From positions 71,121,741 through 71,185,740 of the forward strand of contig CM041465.1 in NCBI GenBank assembly GCA_023213395.1: a DNA stretch of 64,000 nt. The letters are read 5' to 3'. Positions 22,085 through 33,583 of the stretch are shown piece after piece. Under the pieces are notes generated by a model. It was given only the letters and a program-made list of their open reading frames with translations. It was not told the DNA's origin and ran no database searches. How positions within the stretch are numbered: the first letter of the stretch is position 1; each line of letters opens with the position of its first letter. Source of the stretch: Cycas panzhihuaensis (Eukaryota > Cycadophyta). The translations under genes and the position numbers were made by a program.

Positions 22085-22470
22085 GGAGTATAATGAAGTC
22101 ACGGTTGCTTAAGTGGCCTTCTCTAGAGAGGCCATTGGGGGATTTATCTTGCCACCTCTTGTACTATTTAAATTTACTCAAGGGATCTTATGCTTTACCT
22201 TAAAATTCATTTCCAAGGTTATAGAAAATGATTCTACTAAGGTTGAGACTATATTTACTAAGGGAGACCACTAAGTAATTCTTGGTTAGAGGTGTTGATA
22301 AGTATTCTTAGAGATATTAGATTGTCATTTCCTACCTTACTATAGAAAAAATATTAGCATGATAACCTAATTCTAGTATTTTATTTGTAGTGAGTTAAGC
22401 CCCTACTTGTTAGGCTAATTTTATTTATTTTTAATTTATTAATTTATCCCTTAGGTTCTTTAAACTTTTG
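22085..22470 (+). pseudogene. Protein-like stretch of unknown function in gypsy relic
   Basis: One plus frame reads VAFSREAIGGFILPPLVLFK, FTQGILCFTLKFISKVIEND and TKVETIFTKGDH with few stops. Composition and low stop density suggest former coding sequence, perhaps the N-terminal part of a gypsy Gag or an extra ORF. I do not recognise a domain. Confidence 0.45.
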
Positions 22471-22939
22471 ATTTAATCATCTCACATTTTGATTAAGTGA
22501 CACATACTTTACTTTCAATTGATTAAGCATCCCACCTATTTAATCTTTTATCTAACTCATAAAAATATAAACTTAGATGTGAACTCAACTCTATACTAGA
22601 CATATGACTTAGCTCAATTAGAAACTAAGGGTATCATATTTTTATATTAATATTTTTCTAGCAACCATATTGGAGACTTAAATTATAGTCTAGTAGTTTG
22701 TTATCTATCTTTTCCCTTCCTATTGTTTATAACACTACATCGGCATCATGGGCTTCCTTTTAATCCTAGTAGGTCTTCTAAATAACTAAGAGGTTTATCC
22801 CCTCTTTGTCCTTCCACCCATAAGGAGGTTTTCACCTCTCTCTAATCAATAAGTCCATATCTTCACCCTCATGGTTTTACCACTTTATTTATTTCTTACC
22901 TAGCAACATTTATCATTGTTTCCCTATTTGTTATAATTC

Positions 22940-23620
22940 CATATCACTCTTATTTAAATATAATTTCCAAAGTTATTATAGGTTTGAAAGTAAGGAGCCA
23001 ATCCCTTTGTCCTATAGAACCTAGTATGAATCTCTTAGGTCGTGATTCTGATGTCATACATGTGTTTAAATGTTCCCTTTAGTCATATTAACATCTATCT
23101 TAGATATATCCACAAAACCTCATGATTTACCTAAATTTTATAATAAGATTAATGAATACCCTAAGAAATATGTTAATGTACTTAATATTACATGAGTCTA
23201 TCATGATTCTATATATATGGGATTGCTTCTACATATCATTTTAGGGGATGCTAGTACTTATTGGTTTGTTAAACTCCCACCTAATTCTATTAATGATACT
23301 TAAGAACTATTAGAAATTTTCCTTAATTACTTTATTTTTTCTAAAGTCAAAGATAATGGTCTTTGTTTCCTACTGATCTGTAAATAAACTCCTCACTAAA
23401 CTATTGATCAAGACAACAATTTTTTTTAAGAATTAACTAGTCATTGAATGGTTAATTTAGATGATATCACCCTTAAGTAAGTCTTCTTTAATAGTTTGAC
23501 TAGTGTCATTTATTTTGAGTTATGATGCAAGAATCCTAAGTCCTGTAATGAAGCAAAATAATTTTCTCATTAATATAAGCATACCATAATCTAATTAGGA
23601 CTAATGATTGTTGAAAATCC
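22940..23620 (+). pseudogene. Gypsy relic Gag core
   Basis: The plus translation gives GDASTYWFVKLPPNSINDT, then LLEIFLNYFIFSKVKDNGLC and LTSVIYFEL. This fits the retrotrans_gag core pattern (aliphatic-G-x-A-x-x-W-F, then LPP, then an 'F..YF' block). Stops are frequent. The following 23621-25383 is AT-rich with only scattered coding hints and no recognised domain. Confidence 0.6.
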
Positions 23621-25383
23621 TACTCTCCTTCAAACCAATCATCTTGATGGCTTAAATAGAGATAGTGTCATTATTGGGGGTCCACCCCTTCCACTTCCAT
23701 ATTAACTCTCTCATCAAGTTATTCAAAAAATCCCACTTGCTTATATTGATTCTTTACTCAACTTAGTGGTTTTTATTATCTAGTTAATGCAACCTGTGTA
23801 GAATCTTATTGCAAAAAATAAGTAGCAAAATTTGCTCATCTAATATGTGTAACATAGCCCTAATAGACCTAAAAATAACCAATCAAATGGGCATCATAAT
23901 CCCTCCCTTCATTCTCAAAATAAGATTCCTTTAGTTATTCCTTAAAATAGGCAACAACAACATCTTATTAATCTTGTTAATCCCTTATACTATAATCATT
24001 ATAGGAAAACAAACCACTAAGAGAATATTTATCATGAATAACGTTAGTACTCCAATTATTGTACTCTTAATGATCATACCATTAGGAATTGTCTTGCTTT
24101 GGATTTAGCCTAATAATCTCATAATTAAAGCCCTAATTAGCAAATGAGAATGTACAAAACCCTATTCCATGATAATGATTTGAAACCTATATATTTTTCC
24201 CATTCATCCATTTTAGATGTTAAAGTTTAGTTAGCCTCTCAACTTCAAAATCTGCAAAATCTATTAAACTCATTACAAATCAAACGTGCATTTTCTCTTA
24301 ATTCCTCTCAAGTGTTTAGATCTTAATTTTTATCACTTATCTTAAATACTTATGAGTAGTTATTATTTATACATTTTTCCACTCATTAATGGCATATATT
24401 ACCATTTATTCTATCACCTTCTCTTAGTATTCAGATTTCTTAACTTAGAGAACCTAGTAAGGCTATTAGAAAGAAGCCTACCTTTCATTTTCACTATATT
24501 GAATCCTTACCTATGTATCATTACTAGATTTATTTAATCACCCTTAATTGTCTCCATCCCCCACATACTTCAAGGGCTCCTAAGTGCCCTATTCTCATGC
24601 TTGGATTATAAGATTCTATTTCATATTACCTTGTTGAGGATTTGAAGTGTATTTCCTAAAGTATGTTGCTTTACAATGCATTAGAGCATTGTTCTTCTAT
24701 GAGGCAAGATTATCTTCATTCATTAGGGATTTATTTTTTTAAACTTATTTTTAAATTATTATCTTTTAATCATGTACTTCTTGTTAAAATACAATGGCCA
24801 TTTCATGTACTTTTATTTAAAGTTAATTGCTTTACTTAGATAAAGTATAATTGTAACTTAAGTTATGACTTAATGGTGTACTTCCTAGTTGAGGGTCATC
24901 ATCCCACTTTAGCCTCATAATTATCTAATAAGATGTATGTAATATGAGGTCCAATAAAGTATGAATATATGAGGTCCAATCCATACTCACCATATTATAA
25001 TGTGATAGACATTGAGCCCTCCTTAAATTAAGGCCATGTTTATACTCTTCTAATTCTCAAAAAGAGAGTGAGGGTTGTATATTTGGTGAGAGTCCAAACT
25101 CTACCAAATTTATGTATCATTTATCAATTAATTTGATTTGTCATTACTTTAAGTTAGAACCAATTTTTAATCCTTCACATATTATGTTTATTTAAATATG
25201 TTTGTGATATATTTGATGAGTTTATGTTTGTTTGATACTAAGAGTAAAGATCCTAATGTTTATTTTCTATGTGTTAGATTAATTATATTATTTATCACCT
25301 CTTCCATCTAATGTTTCCTTATTACTTGATATCAAACCTTCAATGGTTTAGGTTGTATAAATAAAATAATAGTTCATAGAGTT
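23621..25383. other. AT-rich gypsy-relic interior, no gene seen
   Basis: No recognisable protein domain. A short direct repeat (TATGAGGTCCAAT) occurs twice near 24937 and 24970. The 61-codon ORF at 24352-24537 is hydrophobic by composition and looks accidental. Confidence 0.5.
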
Positions 25384-25640
25384 ATTATTGAGGATAGCTC
25401 ATCTTTAAATGTAATGCCCATTTCCCTCTTGTATTTCTCCAACTCATAAAGTTAGATAAAAGTCGTAAGATAATTAAAGCATTTGGTATCATCAAATATC
25501 TATCAATAGACCAGATATCTAATCTCTTTATTTTATTTAAGGGAAAAGCTATTAAAATTGACATTAAAGTTGTCAACATCATACCTAATTACAATATCCT
25601 CCTTAGTCATAGTTGGATATAGGTTATGCATGTTATGCCA
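25384..25640 (+). pseudogene. Gypsy relic protease
   Basis: The plus frame reads VIIEDSSSLNVMPISLLYF, matching the Athila/Tat protease start V-D-x-G-S-S-x-N-x-x-P with the catalytic Asp changed to Glu and Gly to Ser. In a shifted frame about 150 bp on, KGKAIKIDIKVV and NYNILLSHSWI match the second protease block (usually N-I-L-L-G-R-x-W). Clearly a dead enzyme. Confidence 0.65.
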
Positions 25641-27274
25641 TCCTTTCTTTTTAGAAGAATTTATCTCCTTTATTAAAATAAATTTAAAGTTAAATTTTCA
25701 AAATTTTAAACTAATAGTTCTCATGACATTTTACTAATCATCCTACTTGTTGATCTTGATCATGATCAATGGGATAGATCTACTTATGTGTTTAATATAG
25801 AATGCCTTGTTTACAACTTAGAAATAATTCAATTTTGTAATATAAAGTTATCACTATAAGTGTTGAACCATATTCACTACCCCCTTTGGATCATAACTTG
25901 ATACTTATTAGTTTACATGATTCTAAATTATTAATTATAAAAGTATTGATGCTTTTATCAATTTTTTATAACATAATCTCTTGTAAGTTACATCTATATT
26001 TAACTGAATATGTCACTTCTTTGGATCTAGATACAGAAGGATTAATTCAAGGTAATAAGCCATGTGACTCTTCTTTATCTAACATTTACTTAAATTCACT
26101 TTCTAATATTTATCTAAAGTCACTTTTCATATTCTATATCATAATTAAAAAGGAATCATATTCATCCTTTTCATTTGGATCCATTACTTTATTTATTTCC
26201 TCTATATTTAAGGTAATTAAACCAAAGATTCAATCATCTCCTTAATTATTTAACCCTAATTTAGATCCTTTTTATCATACTTTAAACTCTTATGATGGTA
26301 TAATTATTGCTCAAGCATATGATCAACCTAGTTTACAAAGTGATATTACCTTATTTTCAAAGGATTTATTGTTGTTTATTGAGCTTATCCATCAACATCA
26401 TGTTAATCTTTACTATTAATAATCAGTATTTGGCTAATTCCTATAATTCTTTTGAGTTATTTAAACTTATAACAATGTATTCCTAGTTGATGATCATATT
26501 TATATTCATTCAAATAGGATTAGGAATAGAATGTACCTCTGTACCTCAGCTCATTCTTCTCTTTTTTGTTATTATAGTTTGACAACTTTCCTAAATTTCT
26601 TACTCATTATTCCTTTGTACCATCATATATATTTCTAAATGATGATTGGTTTAGACTTAGTTGTCTATGATTGTAGCCTTTTACTTCCTCGAGTTAACCT
26701 AAAATGCTTCAAATCAAAATGAATGAAGAGATTAAAAATCACTCTTAAACTTTAAAATTTTTCAAATTGAAAATCTTAGTACATTTCAATTTAGTTCTAT
26801 CTACTTAAGCCTGATTAACTTGTGAATAAGATTTTTTAATGTAAATAGTTTTCATTGCTTTTACTTTTGGTTTTTATTCCTTATAAATTCATAAGTTTTT
26901 AGTTCCTTATTTCTGCAACTAGCATTTCACTTGCTAGACATATATGCCATTGTCACTATTACTAATTTATTTTTACAAATTATGGGTAGGGTTTCATCTT
27001 AAGCTATGTTGTTATTAAAACTTTCAAAATAATAAGAATATAAAACTTTTAAATATTAAAAATTTCATTTACTTTATAACATTGAGAAATTATTCTAACT
27101 ATCTTTATTTTCTATTTACCTTTATACACTTAGAGTACACCCTCTTGATAGATTTTGCCATTTATTTCCTAGTGAATTAATGTTGTCATGGTGTTGTCAA
27201 TCTTACTTCTTACATTTTAACTATAAATAGGCACTTGGATCCTATCTTTAAGGCACACATGTTTCCTTTATAGT
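25641..27274. other. Gypsy relic 3' part, no domain assigned
   Basis: AT-rich DNA where RT should follow the protease. I could not place RT or integrase motifs with confidence. The ORF at 25886-26245 (119 codons, Leu/Ile/Ser-rich) lacks recognisable features. The stretch ends at the Cop-D 3' LTR. Confidence 0.45.
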
Positions 27275-27598
27275 TGTATCTCAAGGTATGAGGAATAGAG
27301 TAGGCTGTAGATTATAAAGTAGAATCCATATTTGAGTTAATATCCACTTCTGAATGGTTGGTAGTATTAAAAATACCAAGGAGGTATCCCCATAGTATAA
27401 ATAGTTTTAGGGAGGCAGTAAATGGCTCTACCTAACAATTCAAATAAATAATAAAAAATTAAATAAAATAAACATAATACTTACCTTGGTATACAAATAA
27501 CTACATGTCAACTTTGGTGGGCTTTAGGTGGCTCTAGGTGGCTTTTGGGGGCCCTAGGTATATGCACATACATGTTGAGGATCGTCATTATCCTAACA
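27275..27598 (-). repeat. 3' LTR of Cop-D
   Basis: A 324-bp LTR, minus strand TGTTAGGATAATGACGATCC at its start. It aligns with the Cop-C LTR, sharing CCTAGGG, CACCTAGAGCC and the CTATTTATACTATGGGGATA promoter-like region. The outer end (near 27275) is placed by alignment and may be off by a few bases. Confidence 0.85.
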
Positions 27599-27612
27599 TT
27601 CTTCCCCATAAT
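27599..27612 (-). promoter_or_regulatory. Polypurine tract of Cop-D
   Basis: The minus strand reads ATTATGGGGAAGAA immediately before the LTR start, parallel to ATGGGGGAGAA in Cop-C. Confidence 0.8.
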
Positions 27613-28330
27613 GGCCATTATATAGAACTCTAAGGTTATCCCTGAATTTGTGAAATTTGATCCTTCTTAATGCTTTTGTAAATATTTCTACAATTTGATC
27701 TTCTGTACTATAATATGTCAATTTGATCTCACTTGCTTGAACTAATTCTCTAATGAAGTGGTGATGAGTTTCTTTGTGCTTTGTTCTACCATAAAATATA
27801 AGATTCTAGGTCATTTGAATAGTACTTTAATTATCACACCATGTTTTAGTTGGTCCCTTCTATTTAATCTAAAAATCTTGTAGAAGTCGGCAAAGCCAAA
27901 CTATTTTGCATACACTAGAGACTATTACTTTATATCCTGCTTCAGTTGTAGATAGAGAAATTATATTTTATTTCTTGGTGATCTAAGCTATGTCTACTAA
28001 ACCCATATTGAAGGTGTAACCTAAAGTAAATTTTCTATCATTAATATCACCTACCTAATCCGAATCTGTATAACCAGTTAATCTAAAATTTGAAGAAGCA
28101 TTATAATGTAACCCATATTCTATAGTACCTTTGAGATATTGTAGAATCATTTTCATTGCTTGCCAATGAGTCATCTTAGGGTCTTATATAAATTTAGATA
28201 CTATGCTGACTGAATGCATGATGTTTGGTCAAGTAGAAGTTAAGTAAATCAAATTACCAATTAATTATTTATAAAGTGTAGGATTTATAAGTGCTAAATC
28301 ATCAAGTTTAGATAGTTTGACCCACATTTC
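27613..28330 (-). pseudogene. Cop-D RNase H and RT C-terminus
   Basis: The minus translation gives FRLTGYTDSD, VGDINDRKFTLGYTFNMG, STTEAGYK, KTWCDN, STIQMT and TKHKETHHHFIRELVQ, the ordered blocks of copia RNase H. The last block ends with a TKALR-like motif near the polypurine tract. Stops are scattered, several at Gln or Trp positions. Confidence 0.82.
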
Positions 28331-29150
28331 AGCTGGAATTGCTAAAGGTTTGCAATTGGTCATATTAAATTTTTGTAGTAGGTGCAAGGTGTACTTCCTT
28401 TAAGAGATGAAGAAGTCATTTTTATCTTACAACCTAGGAAGTAATACATTAATCCTAAATCTATCATTTTGAATTCTTTACATATAGCTTCCTTAAAGTT
28501 TTACAAAAGGTGAAGATCATTTCTAGTGTAAACAAGGTCATCTACATAGAGTCCCATAATTGAAATAGAATCTCCCTTGATTTTGATATATAGGTTTAGA
28601 TTTTATTGAGACCTTTTAAAACCTTGATCTCTAAAACATTTGTCAATGTGGGAATACCAAGCCTTGGGTACTTGCTTCAAACCATAAAGTTCCTTTTTAA
28701 GCTTATACACTTTGTCTTCTTTCTCCCTGATTTCAAAACTAAGGGGTTAAGAGGCATAAATATACTCTTCATTATAGCAATTAAGGAAGGCACTTTTGAC
28801 GTCCATTTGATAAACATTCCATCCCATTTGTGCTACCAAACTCATCATCATATGTATGCTTTCTATTCATGCAATAGGGGCAAATGTCTTAATATAATTA
28901 ATACCTTCTCTTTGTACATAGCCTTTGGCTACCAATCTAGCTTTATATTTTTTGATTTATCTGTCAGATCAAAACTTAGTTTTATAAACCTAATTGGTAC
29001 CAATTACCTTCTTATTGGGAGGTAAGTTAACCAATTTCCAAGTATCATTCTTAAAAATTGAGTGATATTCTTCTTCCATTACCTTTCTCCAACCAGTATG
29101 TGTATTGGCCTCATTAAAAGCTTGAGGCTTATGGGTTTCTATAAGTTAAC
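28331..29150 (-). pseudogene. Cop-D reverse transcriptase
   Basis: Minus-strand copia RT. The catalytic box GLYVDDLVYTRND (near 28525) keeps Y-V-D-D intact. Upstream lie the LYGLKQ-type and MDVK-type regions (about 28650-28820) and the KWVYKTK block near 28975. The 139-codon plus-strand ORF over the same DNA is an antisense shadow. Interrupted by stops. Confidence 0.8.
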
Positions 29151-29963
29151 TCATAAGGGTAAATTTCACCCTATAGGCATAAGTAGACCTCTAATTGTAA
29201 TTATTATCTAAGATGTTATCTATGTCATGATTTCCTTGAATCTATTTTGGTAGTATTTATGGCGGAGGTTGAGAAGAGGTTCCCTCCCTTCTTGATACAT
29301 CAATAGTTGGTCTTGATTCATGCCTAGGTGGAACATATTTAGACTTAGTGGAATCAATACTTATCATCACATGATTCCCTTTGTTTTAAGCATCATCATT
29401 GTGGTAATAGTCATCTTCTTAAAATTTAACATCTCAACTCACCATGACCTTCTGAGATTTAGGATCATAGACTTTGTAAGATTTTGAGGTATCATTATAC
29501 CCAATGAATATGCATTTAATACTATGATCATCTAGCATGGATCTTCTTTATTCAGGTACATACATATAGGCTAAGCATCTAAAGACTCTTAAGTGATGGA
29601 TACTAGGTTTGTATCTGATCCAAGCTTCTTTAGGAGTTTTCCACCTTAATGTCTTGGTGGTACACTTATTAATTGAATAGACAGTTGTGTGAATTGCTTC
29701 AGCCTAAAATTCATGGCCTAATCTCTTGTCTTTTAACATACACCTAGCCATTTGGACTATAGCATGGTTCTCTCTTTCTACTACACTATTTTGCTAAGGG
29801 GTGTAGGGGTTTGTAAGATGTCTTCTAATTCTATGATGAGCATAATAGGCTTTGAATTTATTTGAAATGAACTCTCCCCTATTATCTGATCATAAGGAGA
29901 GGATTTTATATCCACTTTGTCTTTCCACATAGGTTTTGAAGTTGACAAATTATTGAAAAGCAC
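29151..29963 (-). pseudogene. Cop-D integrase C-terminal half and linker
   Basis: The minus translation shows SDNRGEF (second catalytic Asp), PYTP (stop) QNSVVERENHAIVQMARCML (catalytic Glu), LRWKTPKEAWIRYKPS and HHLRVFRCLAYMYVPE. It ends with IFIGYNDTSKSYKVYDPKS, the conserved integrase C-terminus. The integrase N-terminal half is in the next frame segment (29950-30741). Confidence 0.83.
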
Positions 29964-30741
29964 ATGATTTGAATTTGAGGAAATAAACCCAAATTTTCCT
30001 TATAAAATCATCAATGAATGTAATAAAATATCTAGCTCTTACTAATGAGGGAATATCCATAGGACCACAAATATCTGTGTATACTAGTTGGAGAGGTCCT
30101 TTTGCTCTATAGATATTGTCTAGAAAACTTTCCCTATGTTGTTTTCTAAGAAGGCATCCTTCATAAATACTTTTATCAACATTAATATATGATAACCCAT
30201 CTACTATATCCATCTTCTTCATTAATGTCAAACTTCTATAACTCAAGTGGCTATATCTCTTATGCCACATATTGCTATCAAGCTTTATTGATGTTTTTAA
30301 AGTATAATTTTTAGAAGGAGTAAGGACTAGTTTGAAGAGTATGTCCTTAGTCATTTTCCCTTTGGCTATAACTACCTTATTTATTCTTTTGTTCTTAATA
30401 GTGCATTCTCCATTATCAAATATTACCTTGTAATCCTGGCCCATTATCTGTCCTACAAATAGAAGGTTTTTCTTAAGGGCTAGCACATAAAGTACATCGT
30501 CAAGGTATCCAAAGTTTTCTAATTCTATTTGTAACACTATATTGCCTCTTCTAACAGACTCATAGGAGGTACCATCATCAAACATGATTGATCCCTTTTT
30601 AGATCTATCTAAAGTACTAAATAGATGCTCCTCATATGTCATATAAGTAGAGAAACCTAAATGAATATACCAACTATCATCTTCATCTTCATGGGTAATA
30701 AAACTAGATAGAAAAAGATGATTATTTTCCCTTACTTCCAC
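29950..30741 (-). pseudogene. Cop-D protease, GAG_pre-integrase, integrase N-terminus (263 codons open)
   Basis: The longest open frame of this element. Protease: the active-site region reads WYIHLGFSTYMT where Cop-C keeps an Asp (YIDLGCSTHMT), so the catalytic Asp is now His and the protease is dead. The GAG_pre-integrase zinc motif WHKRYSHL ... YEGCLLRKQHRESF has one Cys changed to Tyr. Integrase begins with VYTDICGPMDIPSLV (first catalytic Asp present) and RYFITFIDDFIRKIWVYFL. The frame is open although key residues are lost, so openness is not evidence of function. Confidence 0.87.
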
Positions 30742-30770
30742 AATAGTATTATCGCTTCCCTTGTTTAAGG

Positions 30771-31815
30771 GACCATGTTTAGTGAAGCATTTATCTTTCG
30801 TATGGCCAAATAATTACAAAATATATAATAAGGTAAGTCTCTTCTTCTAAAACTTAGGCTTCTGCTATGAGGATACAACCTATCAATATGAGAGGATCTC
30901 CCCCTTTCTATGAATGGAGCTTGAAAGTAGGGTTGGTCCTTTGAGATGACATATCCCCTTTACAATTTGGACAACATTGGCTTATCCTATGATTTCTTTC
31001 TTGCCTGTAGTATCTATCATGGCTAGTATTCCTTGGATTATTTCCTTATCTTCTTTAGTATGGAGCTTGATATTTAGGTTACCTTTCTTGATGCACATCT
31101 TATCTAAGGTTCCAATTTCTTCCTTTTAGGGATTGATCCCTAGTCTTAGATGTACTTACTTGAGAATTAGATTGTATTCTTGCTTTAGTAGCAAAATCAT
31201 ATTCAAGAGATTCATTAGTATTTTATTGTTCCTCTACTATCATCAAGAGGCCACTTAGTTACTCTATTTTTAATACACTTAAGTCTTTTGATACACCAAT
31301 ATTAGTAGTAACCATTTTAAATTTCTTAATAGCACTAATACATCTCAAAATTATTCAACTATTATGTGTTTAGTCAAAATATCCCTAAGTGATCTCATCT
31401 AATTAACTGTGTCTTCCACCTTCATCATAAAATTAGTTACAGATTCATTTGGTATCATCCTAATATTTTCAAACTTGCTTCTTAAGGTCTATAATTTTGA
31501 TGAGGTAACCCCTTTATAGATTAACTGCAAAGTGTCCCAAGCCTCTTTAGAAGTTACTAATTCACTAACTCTTAGAAATATGTGATTTATAAGTGCACAG
31601 AATATCAATGTAAGTGCTTCATTATCTTTCTTAACATTTACTTTGTATGCTAGCTTCTTAGGGTCTATTGGGTTTTGACCTAATTTGGTATATTGTGTTC
31701 TTATAATATCCTATATTTCATTAGCTATGAGGACGGATATCATACTTCTACTCTAATTTAGAAAATTAGAACCATCAAATTTAGGGAAAATCATATTACC
31801 AAAGTTGGATGCCAT
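30771..31815 (-). pseudogene. Cop-D gag
   Basis: Starts at the ATG at 31815 with MASNFGNMIFPKFDGSNFLN. It continues with YKVNVKKDNEALTLIFCAL, TSKEAWDTLQLIYKGVTSSK, NESVTNFMMKVEDTV and MRSLRDILTKHIIVE, so it is clearly the same protein as the Cop-C Gag. A half-lost zinc knuckle (LFGHTKDKCFTKHGP) lies near 30790-30830. Stops separate segments. Confidence 0.85.
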
Positions 31816-32433
31816 TATGTCTCAACTAGGTTTGATAAGTCTTTTGATAATAATATCCTTAACGATATAATGTCTAAATAAGGTTTAAAAAACTGACCCA
31901 AAAAATAAAGTTTTAAAGTTTATTAAAAATGTTTATCAAGTGTCCTAGTCCCAATAAAGGTTTTTAGCCTATAAGTCCAAGTGTCTCCAAGGGAAGCCTT
32001 TGATTATTATCTTGACTTTTGGTACCTGCCCACAAGTGGTAAACTAGGGACCTAATATACTGGTATATAAGCTTTAGGCTTGATATGCCGCAGTACACAG
32101 GCTACTAAGAAGGTGCTAAGAGGCCCTTGATTTATGTATCCACCTACATCAATCTTATGCCTAGGGACAGATCTAGCGATGATGGATTTTCTAACCAAGA
32201 CACTCACCCTTTCCAGGTCTAGCCTTAGTCTTCAAACTCCAGAAATAGATAGGTTCTATACTTTAGCCTGCCACCAAATATACTTGATAGCTAGTAGAAT
32301 TCCTCATCCAATATGAGTAGGCCAAAGGCATGTGCATAGTGGTAACTTTAGGGGTCATAACCATTCCCCTTGAAAGGCTAAAAAAATAGGTGGTTGATTT
32401 AGGCAATTATCTTATTTAATGTGAGAATAATAA
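31816..32433 (-). other. Cop-D leader, gag-proximal part
   Basis: Untranslated leader matching the Cop-C leader at about 8290-8937 in reverse complement (for example the shared run around CTAGATCTG and GTAACTTTAGGGGTCATAACC). No ORF of interest. Confidence 0.8.
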
Positions 32434-32438
32434 ATATT
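32434..32438. repeat. Target-site duplication ATATT (left)
   Basis: Five bases flanking the left end of the LTR array, identical to 63559-63563 at its right end. This is the standard 5-bp duplication of LTR-retrotransposon integrase. Confidence 0.88.
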
Positions 32439-32830
32439 TATTAGAAATAATATTGCAGGAGAACATGGCAGAACATATATAAAGAATCATATAGATCAAT
32501 ATTACAATACATCAATGTAGCATAAACTAAAAATCCATTGTAGTGAAGAGAGTTATAAATTTCCCAAACAAGGGCGGTGTCTAGAGACACCAGGGTTACA
32601 CACCCCTTAATATTTATAATTTGGAGAAGGAGGGAAACTCCTCAACCCCTGAATTCAAAATAATAATAAAATAATATTAACTTAACTTAAATGAAACTAA
32701 CTTAAATCAAAATTAAACTTACCTTAACTTACCTTGATATGTTGAGCATGACATGTCTAAATTGAAGTTGATGAGGTGTACAATTCTGGTTGGAAAGGTG
32801 GGAGTGGAGTGATAATGATTAACTCCAACA
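32439..32830 (-). repeat. 3' LTR of the array
   Basis: This 392-bp LTR matches 63153-63558 along its length, with the outer TG mutated (TATTAGA for TGTTGGA). The inner end reads ACTCCAACA, next to the polypurine tract. It shares a block reading GTCTAGAGACACCA. Confidence 0.93.
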
Positions 32831-32841
32831 TTCTCCCCCTT
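32831..32841 (-). promoter_or_regulatory. Polypurine tract of the array
   Basis: The minus strand reads AAGGGGGAGAA, directly upstream of the LTR start TGTTGGAGTTAATC. Confidence 0.87.
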
Positions 32842-33239
32842 AATATCATCACAAACACTTGTATCTTTTCCTTGAACTTATGGAACTTGTACTTGAAAAA
32901 AACTTTAAAATTTTGATCTTCATTAGCATACTTCAACCTTCTTGTAAAATATATCTCTTTACCAAGGAATGATGAAAAGAAACTATAAGTAGATGATGCT
33001 TGATTCAAGTATGTATATATAGCTGTAACTTTAACTTTGTCAACTGGAACATTGAGAAAATTTTAAATTTGAACTTCATCTTTTGTAATCTATATGCTGT
33101 CAACAACTGTCATATCATAAGATTCCTTTCTTGTTATATCAGATTCATTCTCCATCATGTCATAAGATTTATTTTCATTCTCCCCCTCAAATGGAGGATC
33201 AAATCTTTATGTAGCAAGTTGGTCCTGCATTTGATCTGA
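32842..33239 (-). other. Array internal region between gag and polypurine tract
   Basis: AT-rich, noncoding; a second purine stretch (minus strand, near 33180-33186) resembles an extra polypurine tract. No pol motif is present, which is why the family is judged non-autonomous. Confidence 0.55.
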
Positions 33240-33583
33240 ATCTTCATTGGTTTTTCATCATGATCCACCTGTTATGTCACCTGTCTCACATGCTCAACAA
33301 AAATATCATTAAATACAAGGAAGGTATCTCCCCCATAAGTAGAAATTAAAATATCTCAAACAGATTTAGAAGTAGTTAATTCACAAAACTTTGAAAAAAC
33401 ATCATCATGAATAGTACAAAATAATAATGCCAATGCTTTATTATCCTTTCTAATATTTTACTTAATACTAACATCATAGTCATCTTGCAAATATTTCTAT
33501 AAATCATGTGCAATAAAATAGCTTTTCATAACCTTGTTCCATTCTGAAAAATTTTGCCCATTAAATATAGGTAATTATGCCAT
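33240..33583 (-). pseudogene. Array family gag N-terminal part (DUF4219/UBN2-like)
   Basis: From the ATG at 33583 the minus strand gives MA(stop)LPIFNGQNFSEWNKVM, KSYFIAHDL, DNKALALLFCTIHDDVFSKF, LTTSKSV(stop)DILISTYGG and FNDIFVEHV. This is the start of a copia-type Gag, related to but distinct from the Cop-C/D Gag. Four or more stops occur, mostly where Gln or Trp is expected. No zinc knuckle follows, so the protein was probably truncated in the family. Confidence 0.8.

Larger units (their letters stand above)
21816..27274 (+). mobile_element. Degenerate Ty3/gypsy relic, no LTRs found
   Basis: Plus-strand relic lying between Cop-B and Cop-D. It has a protein-like stretch at 22085-22470, a Gag-like stretch at 22940-23620 and a protease-like stretch at 25384-25640, in the order expected for an Athila/Tat-type gypsy element. 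I could not find LTRs, RT or integrase. It is the most decayed DNA in the window, consistent with being the oldest layer. Confidence 0.6.

Noticed and set aside
25886-26245. 119-codon ORF in the gypsy relic
   Set aside because: Leu/Ile/Ser-rich translation of AT-rich DNA; no conserved motif and no matching neighbour frame.
28606-29025. 139-codon plus-strand ORF
   Set aside because: Antisense shadow of the Cop-D reverse transcriptase.
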